Part shown: in pieces, positions 59,451-64,000 of the stretch
Layout of the letters: each line of letters opens with the position of its first letter
Numbering within the stretch: position 1 is the first letter of the stretch
The notes under the pieces: model-generated
Seen by the model: only the letters and a program-made list of their open reading frames with translations
What the model was told of the DNA's origin: nothing
The model's database searches: none
Program-made: the position numbers and the translations under genes
From: Pseudomonadota bacterium
GTDB taxonomy: Bacteria > Pseudomonadota > Gammaproteobacteria > Steroidobacterales > Steroidobacteraceae
Length of the DNA: 64,000 nt
Assembly (NCBI GenBank): GCA_023423935.1
Contig: JAFAEQ010000043.1
Location: 65,632-129,631 of the forward strand
Direction: 5' to 3'

Positions 59451-61073
59451 ATGTCAGCGCTTCCCGATCACCGCTTCTACTATCTGCACAACTTCCAGCG
59501 CGCTCTTGGCTGGCTGCAGGAACGCTACGGCGTGCTGCTTTCGGATGAGGAGCGATCGTTCATTGCGCAGTTCGGGGAGCTTCCCCGTGAGGCTCGCGCC
59601 CTTCTCGTGCGGCTCATCATGCGGCGCGGTCCGCTGTTTCGCGAAAGCAAGATTCGCTATGAGGAGATTGCGGACGTCCAGGCAGCGCTCGCAGCGTTGC
59701 AAGATTCTGGCTGGGTCGATCTCGATCCGCCGGTGTCCATCGGGCAGCTTGCAGCGCTCATTCCGAAGGCCGTGTTGGCCGAGCATTGGAATGTGGCGCG
59801 CAACGTATCCAAAGCCGAGTTGTGCGCCGGGTTGGAAGTGGCATTCCCGCACGCGCTCCTTGCATCGCAGTGGACCGTGCTCGCCGGAGAACGCCTGATC
59901 GAGGTGGAGGTCGCTGCGCTGTGTGAGCGTTTGAAGCTGCTGTTCTTCGGCAACTTTCATCAGGACTGGAAGGAGTTCGTGCTGAGCGATCTGGGAATCT
60001 TCAAGTACGAATCCATCGAGATGGCGGCAGGGGAGAAGGCGTTCGACTCGCGTGATCAGATCGAAGCCTTCTATGCGCTCGCTGACGCACGCAAGGCGTT
60101 CGAGAACGACGAGCCGTTACAGAGCGTGCATGAACGTATGCCAATCGCGCCGCTGCAGCCTGAGTGGCTGGAGGAGCGTCGTGCCAGGATGCAGTTCGCG
60201 ATCGCTCGTGAGTATGAGCGCGCCGATGAGCTCGCCGTCGCCTTCGAGCTTTATCGATGCTGCCGCTCCCCGGAATCGCGCGTGCGCGCCGTGCGTGTCC
60301 TCGAGAAACAGAACCGATGCGCGCAGGCGGTCGATCTCATCGAGACGTATCTCGCAGAACCTCTGATCGAATCGGACCGCGAACGGCTCGAGCGCGCGGC
60401 ACGACGGATGTCGAACGGAAAGCGTTCTCCGCGCGCATCCCGGCTGGTTGTGCCCACGCTTGCCGTGCAGTTGCAGGGCTGGAGTCGGGTCGAGGAAGAG
60501 GCGATGCAGAGTTTGCAGACGCCCGATGCGCCGGTCTTCTATGTCGAGAATCTGCTGCTGAACGGATTGTTCGGCCTGTGGTGCTGGGATGCTGTATTCG
60601 CATCCGTTCCCGGCGCCTACTTTCATCCGTTTCAAAGCGGGCCTGCGGATCTCTACAGCCCGTTCTTCCGTGAACGTCGTCGCGAGTGGTTCGATCGCGC
60701 GTTCGAGGTGCTCGATCGCAACGAACACTCGGAGCTCATCCGCGAACGTTTTCGTTCAAAGCAAGGCATACAGAATCCGTTCGTCTTCTGGGGCGGATGG
60801 TCGGATTCGTTGCTCGATCTGGCGCTACTGTGCATTCCGGCCACTGATATTCGCTGCATGTTCGAGCGGATGCTCGCCGATCTCGAGCATCACACCAGCG
60901 GCTTTCCGGATCTGGTGCAGTTCCATCCGATCGAGCGGCGCTATCGGTTCATCGAAGTCAAAGGACCCGGCGATCGTCTGCAGGATCATCAACGTCGCTG
61001 GATGCAGTTCTTTGGCGAGCGCGGAATTCCCGCTGCGGTGTGCCACGTGACACGAGTGATGGCAGCGGCATGA
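59451..61073 (+). CDS. FAN1-type VRR-NUC nuclease
   Basis: Structure-specific nuclease related to Fanconi-associated nuclease 1, which unhooks DNA interstrand crosslinks. 540 aa, near the size of the Pseudomonas aeruginosa homologue. The N-terminal region (RFYYLHNFQRALGWLQERYG) and a helical middle precede a C-terminal VRR-NUC domain. Active-site residues are P486-D487 in GFPDL and E502-V-K504 in FIEVKGPGDRL, followed by QRRW. It starts at the first ATG after the SOS box; no Shine-Dalgarno is seen. The stop overlaps the helicase start (ATGA). Confidence 0.9.
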   Translation: MSALPDHRFYYLHNFQRALGWLQERYGVLLSDEERSFIAQFGELPREARALLVRLIMRRGPLFRESKIRYEEIADVQAALAALQDSGWVDLDPPVSIGQLAALIPKAVLAEHWNVARNVSKAELCAGLEVAFPHALLASQWTVLAGERLIEVEVAALCERLKLLFFGNFHQDWKEFVLSDLGIFKYESIEMAAGEKAFDSRDQIEAFYALADARKAFENDEPLQSVHERMPIAPLQPEWLEERRARMQFAIAREYERADELAVAFELYRCCRSPESRVRAVRVLEKQNRCAQAVDLIETYLAEPLIESDRERLERAARRMSNGKRSPRASRLVVPTLAVQLQGWSRVEEEAMQSLQTPDAPVFYVENLLLNGLFGLWCWDAVFASVPGAYFHPFQSGPADLYSPFFRERRREWFDRAFEVLDRNEHSELIRERFRSKQGIQNPFVFWGGWSDSLLDLALLCIPATDIRCMFERMLADLEHHTSGFPDLVQFHPIERRYRFIEVKGPGDRLQDHQRRWMQFFGERGIPAAVCHVTRVMAAA

Positions 61074-63361
61074 CCACGACGGTGTCGGTTCGGGCGCTCT
61101 GTGCGTTCACTGCGAAGCGCGGGGATCTCGATCTGAGATTCACGCCGGCGCCCACGGCACTCGAGGGAATCGCTGGGCACCAGCGCGTCGCCGCCCGTCG
61201 TGGTTCGGGTTATCAGCGCGAAGTGTCGCTGAGTACCACGCACGGAGATCTCACGATTCGCGGGCGAGCCGACGGCTTCGATCCTCAGGCCGTGCGCCTC
61301 GATGAGTGCAAGACCTTCCGCGGTGACTTTGCACGCATCCCGGAGAATCATCGCGCGCTGCATTGGGCGCAGGCGAAGCTCTACGGCGCCATGCTCTGCA
61401 GACGCGATTCGCTCGATGCGCTGAATGTCTCGCTCGTGTATCTCGATGTCGATCGCGACCGAGAAACGGTATTGAGCGAGGATTGCAAGGCAGGGGAGCT
61501 CGAGGAGTTTCTGGTCGCACATGCGAGCGTGTACGCGCAGTGGGCTACGCGTGAAGCATCGAGGCGCGATGAGCTGCGAGCGCAGCTTGCGGCCCTCACG
61601 TTTCCTTATGAGGAGGTTCGCGAAGGTCAGCAGGAGCTGATGGACGAAGTACAGGCCACGGCGCAATCGGGTGGCTGTCTACTGGCACAGGCGCCGACCG
61701 GCATCGGCAAGACACTCGGTGTGTTGTTTCCATTGCTCAAATCGCTCGCGGCGAATGAGATCGACCGGATTTTCTTTCTCACGGCGAAAACGCCCGGCCG
61801 GCAGATCGCCCTCGAAGCGCTCTCGCAATTCGCGGCGCAACCCGACAATCGGCTACGCGTGCTCGAGCTCATTGCGCGTGACAAGGCGTGCGTGAATCGG
61901 CAGCTCGCCTGTCATCCGGAGTCCTGTCCGCTGACGCGCGGCTTCTACGACCGGCTTGCTGCGGCTCGCGAGGCGGCGTTGGCGGTGTCTTTCATGGACG
62001 CACGGGTGGTGCAGCAGATCGCCCTGCAGCATCAGATCTGCCCGTACTACCTGTCTCATGAGCTCGCGCGCTGGGCCGATGTGATCGTCTGTGACTACAA
62101 CTACTACTTCGATGCGAGTGCGATGCTCTATGCGCTCACACTCGAAAACGACTGGCGCGTCGCGGTGGCCGTCGATGAAGCTCATAACCTGCTGTCACGC
62201 GCGCGAAGTATGTATTCATCCTCGCTTTCTGCTGTGGCGTTGAAGGCCGCCCAGGCCGACTGCGAGCCGCGGCTGCGCGAATCGCTCGAAGAAATCGAAG
62301 CCTGTTGGCGCACTCTGCTGAAGGCAAATGCGGAGCCCTACACCGTTCTGCCGGAACCGCCTGCGACCTTGCAGCGCGCCTTGCAGGAGTTCATCACGCG
62401 TACGGCCGAGTCGCAGCAGATACACGCGCAGACGCAGAGCTTTTTCGCCATGCCTGTCACTGTGCGTGATTTCTACTTTGCGGCGATCCGCTTCTTACGG
62501 CTGACGGAGCAGGGCGGTCGGCATTCGTTCATCGATCTGAGCAAGAAGGATGCGGCAGCCGAGCATCGCCCGACCCTCAGTGTGCGCAACGTGATTCCGG
62601 CGCATCACATCGCCGAGCGATTCGAAGCCGCGCATTGCACGGTGCTTTTTTCTGCGACGCTCGGTCCGAAGAGCTTCAACGTCAATGTGCTCGGTCTGCC
62701 GGCGCAGACCTCCTTCGTGGATGTGAATTCGCCCTTCGACGGCGATCAGCTGAAAATTCAGGTCGTCACGAGCGTGTCGACGCGCTACGCACACCGGGAT
62801 CGGTCCATGCGCAAAATCATCGAGGCCATCCGCACACAGTACGAGGAGCGTCCCGGCAACTATCTCGCGTTTTTCAGCAGCTTCGAGTATCTGCGTGCCG
62901 CTCACGAACAATTCCAGGACGCTGCGCCTCACATACCGACGTTTGCCCAGCAGCCGCGCATGAGCGAACGCGACCGCGAAGCATTCGTGAAGCGTCTGCG
63001 CACGAGCCGGGGCGGCATTGCGTTCGCCGTCCTGGGAGGCGCCTTCGGCGAAGGCATCGATCTGCCCGGAGATCAGCTGGTGGGAGCCTTCATTGCGACA
63101 CTGGGCTTGCCGCAGATGAATGCAGTCAACGAGGCAATGCGTCAGTGTCTGGAGAACGCGTTCAACTGCGGCTACGAGTACACGTATCTGTATCCGGGCA
63201 TGCAGAAGATCGCGCAAGCCGCCGGTCGAATCATTCGCGCGTCGACCGATGAAGGCACACTTGTGCTGCTCGATGATCGCTACGCATACACGGAGGTACA
63301 GGAGTTGCTGCCGCGCTGGTGGCGCTGGCCGCGTTTCGAGCAGTTCGACTACGCGGAATGA
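61070..63361 (+). CDS. XPD/DinG-like ATP-dependent helicase with N-terminal nuclease-like domain
   Basis: Superfamily 2 iron-sulfur helicase. 763 aa from ATG 61070, overlapping the nuclease stop. Residues about 1-150 resemble a PD-(D/E)XK (RecB/Cas4-like) nuclease: RADGFD with D68, then DECKT with E79 and K81. Walker A is APTGIGKT at 208-215; the DEAH box is D369-H372. Four cysteines C274, C281, C286 and C324 match the Fe-S cluster of XPD/DinG. Motif VI lies in the QAAGRIIRASTDEG segment. Probably co-acts with the FAN1-type nuclease in crosslink repair. Confidence 0.9.
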   Translation: MTTTVSVRALCAFTAKRGDLDLRFTPAPTALEGIAGHQRVAARRGSGYQREVSLSTTHGDLTIRGRADGFDPQAVRLDECKTFRGDFARIPENHRALHWAQAKLYGAMLCRRDSLDALNVSLVYLDVDRDRETVLSEDCKAGELEEFLVAHASVYAQWATREASRRDELRAQLAALTFPYEEVREGQQELMDEVQATAQSGGCLLAQAPTGIGKTLGVLFPLLKSLAANEIDRIFFLTAKTPGRQIALEALSQFAAQPDNRLRVLELIARDKACVNRQLACHPESCPLTRGFYDRLAAAREAALAVSFMDARVVQQIALQHQICPYYLSHELARWADVIVCDYNYYFDASAMLYALTLENDWRVAVAVDEAHNLLSRARSMYSSSLSAVALKAAQADCEPRLRESLEEIEACWRTLLKANAEPYTVLPEPPATLQRALQEFITRTAESQQIHAQTQSFFAMPVTVRDFYFAAIRFLRLTEQGGRHSFIDLSKKDAAAEHRPTLSVRNVIPAHHIAERFEAAHCTVLFSATLGPKSFNVNVLGLPAQTSFVDVNSPFDGDQLKIQVVTSVSTRYAHRDRSMRKIIEAIRTQYEERPGNYLAFFSSFEYLRAAHEQFQDAAPHIPTFAQQPRMSERDREAFVKRLRTSRGGIAFAVLGGAFGEGIDLPGDQLVGAFIATLGLPQMNAVNEAMRQCLENAFNCGYEYTYLYPGMQKIAQAAGRIIRASTDEGTLVLLDDRYAYTEVQELLPRWWRWPRFEQFDYAE

Positions 63362-63413
63362 GCCAGGCGCGGCAGCCGATCGGCTACGAGCGATTCGTAT
63401 TCGGATTCAGAGA

Positions 63414-63824
63414 CTAGCGCTTGGATTCCACGTGTCGGCGGAAGTTGTCCAGAATCGCCTGCCAGCCCTGACGCTGCTGCTCGAGCGAATGCTGACCTTC
63501 GGCGTCGAAGGTCTCTTTGACACGAACGGCGCCTTCGCGCTCCTCGAACTCGATCGTGACTGCCCGATCATCGCCCATCGTGAACTCGATGATCTTGTGT
63601 GGCACGACGCGCGTATAGGTGCCTGCGAAATCGAATCCGAAGCTGCCGTCCTTCGCCTCCATGCGTGAGCTGAATGTGCCGCCTTCGCGCAGATCGACTG
63701 TGCTTGCCGTCGTGTGCCAATCGTCGCTGGCCGCATTCCACTGCTTGATGTCTTCCGGGGTGGTCCATGCATCCCAGACCTTGCTCAGACTCGCAGCTAC
63801 CACCGTCTCGACCGTGATCTTCAT
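63414..63824 (-). CDS. SRPBCC/AHSA1 family protein
   Basis: Single START-like domain of the AHSA1 (activator of Hsp90 ATPase 1) type. 136 aa. Typical features are VAASLSKVWDAWTTPEDIKQ near the N-terminus, the GGTFSSRMEAKDGSFGFDFA strand pair and a C-terminal helix (QGWQAILDNFRRHVE). The ligand is unknown; such genes are often near toxin-like or ArsR regulators, but none is visible. AAAGGAG precedes the ATG. It converges with the helicase; the 52-bp gap holds an AGCCGATCGGCT palindrome. Confidence 0.85.
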   Translation of the reverse strand: MKITVETVVAASLSKVWDAWTTPEDIKQWNAASDDWHTTASTVDLREGGTFSSRMEAKDGSFGFDFAGTYTRVVPHKIIEFTMGDDRAVTIEFEEREGAVRVKETFDAEGQHSLEQQRQGWQAILDNFRRHVESKR

Positions 63825-63969
63825 GAGTGCTCCTTTCGTGTGGCGTTAACGTAAATGCTTCTTCTGTAATGTCGAATGAGGTGTTCCGAATCCGACACCG
63901 CGCGACGACATTTTTTTCGAGTATAGGTGGCCAGAGCACTAAAGGGGCTGGGTGGAATCCTCACCTGAT

Positions 63970-63992
63970 CGCCCGCTCAACTCCAGCGGGCG
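63970..63992. other. Hairpin at the right edge
   Basis: CGCCCGCT / AGCGGGCG, a perfect 8-bp stem with loop CAACTCC, extended by GAT/ATC with one bulge. No T-run on either strand inside the window. The 145 bp to its left, upstream of the AHSA1 gene, include a T-run (63911-63917) and an AGTATA that would be a TATACT -10 on the minus strand. No gene is seen. Confidence 0.35.
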
Positions 63993-64000
63993 AATCGCGG

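Overview
The window is a dense, conserved chromosomal segment of a high-GC Gammaproteobacterium. Three gene orders identify it: nuoG-N followed by initiator tRNA-rimP-nusA-infB-rbfA-truB-rpsO-pnp; smc-zipA-ligA; and gyrA-serC-serA-pheA-hisC-aroA-cmk-rpsA-ihfB-lapA. These are core gammaproteobacterial orders. The long TrpS, the cysteine-poor DksA and a PHB regulator (phaR) fit a lineage near Xanthomonadales/Nevskiales/Steroidobacter, but that placement is inference. I see no insertion sequence, prophage, integrase, CRISPR array or transfer gene.

Layout. 16-9888 (+): the distal half of the complex I operon (nuoG to nuoN). 10038-19153 (+): a promoter, tRNA-fMet, a leader with a terminator-like hairpin, then the translation and RNA-decay operon rimP to pnp, with its own rpsO promoter and an rpsO-pnp processing hairpin. 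19177-21657 (-): dksA, gluQRS and phaR. 22063-28618 (+): smc, zipA, ligA. 28734-30396 (-): yciB, bolA and a parvulin-type lipoprotein. 30516-36663 (+): yciO, trpS, scpA, scpB and an RluB-like protein. 36665-41861 (-): mtaD-like deaminase, ubiG, rmuC, a squalene/phytoene-synthase-like protein, yciK. 42135-54618 (+): gyrA, serine and aromatic amino-acid genes, cmk, rpsA, ihfB, lapA and a comEA-like gene. 54747-57057 (+): galU, gabT. 57222-59138 (-): a secreted subtilase. 59451-63361 (+): an SOS-box-preceded FAN1-type nuclease and an XPD/DinG-type helicase. 63414-63824 (-): an AHSA1/SRPBCC protein.

The least ordinary feature is in the gaps between genes. At seven junctions (dksA/gluQRS, ligA/parvulin, squalene-synthase-like/yciK, rmuC/squalene-synthase-like, pheA/hisC, cmk/rpsA, rpsA/ihfB) the stop codon is followed, usually within about 12 nt, by a large imperfect hairpin. 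The arms of several of these are degenerate tandem 7-9 nt words (for example GGCRCTA, RGTGATGNC, CTAGCNNN). The words differ from locus to locus while the architecture is the same, so this is not an ordinary dispersed repeat family. In two or three cases the hairpin runs into the coding sequence or start codon of the next gene.

Other points of note: ScpA carries an acidic tail of about 400 residues with recent 60-residue tandem duplications, and ScpB has a similar acidic tail; the RluB-like protein lacks the catalytic aspartate; DksA keeps only one of four zinc cysteines; and the FAN1/helicase pair has a perfect LexA-type operator.
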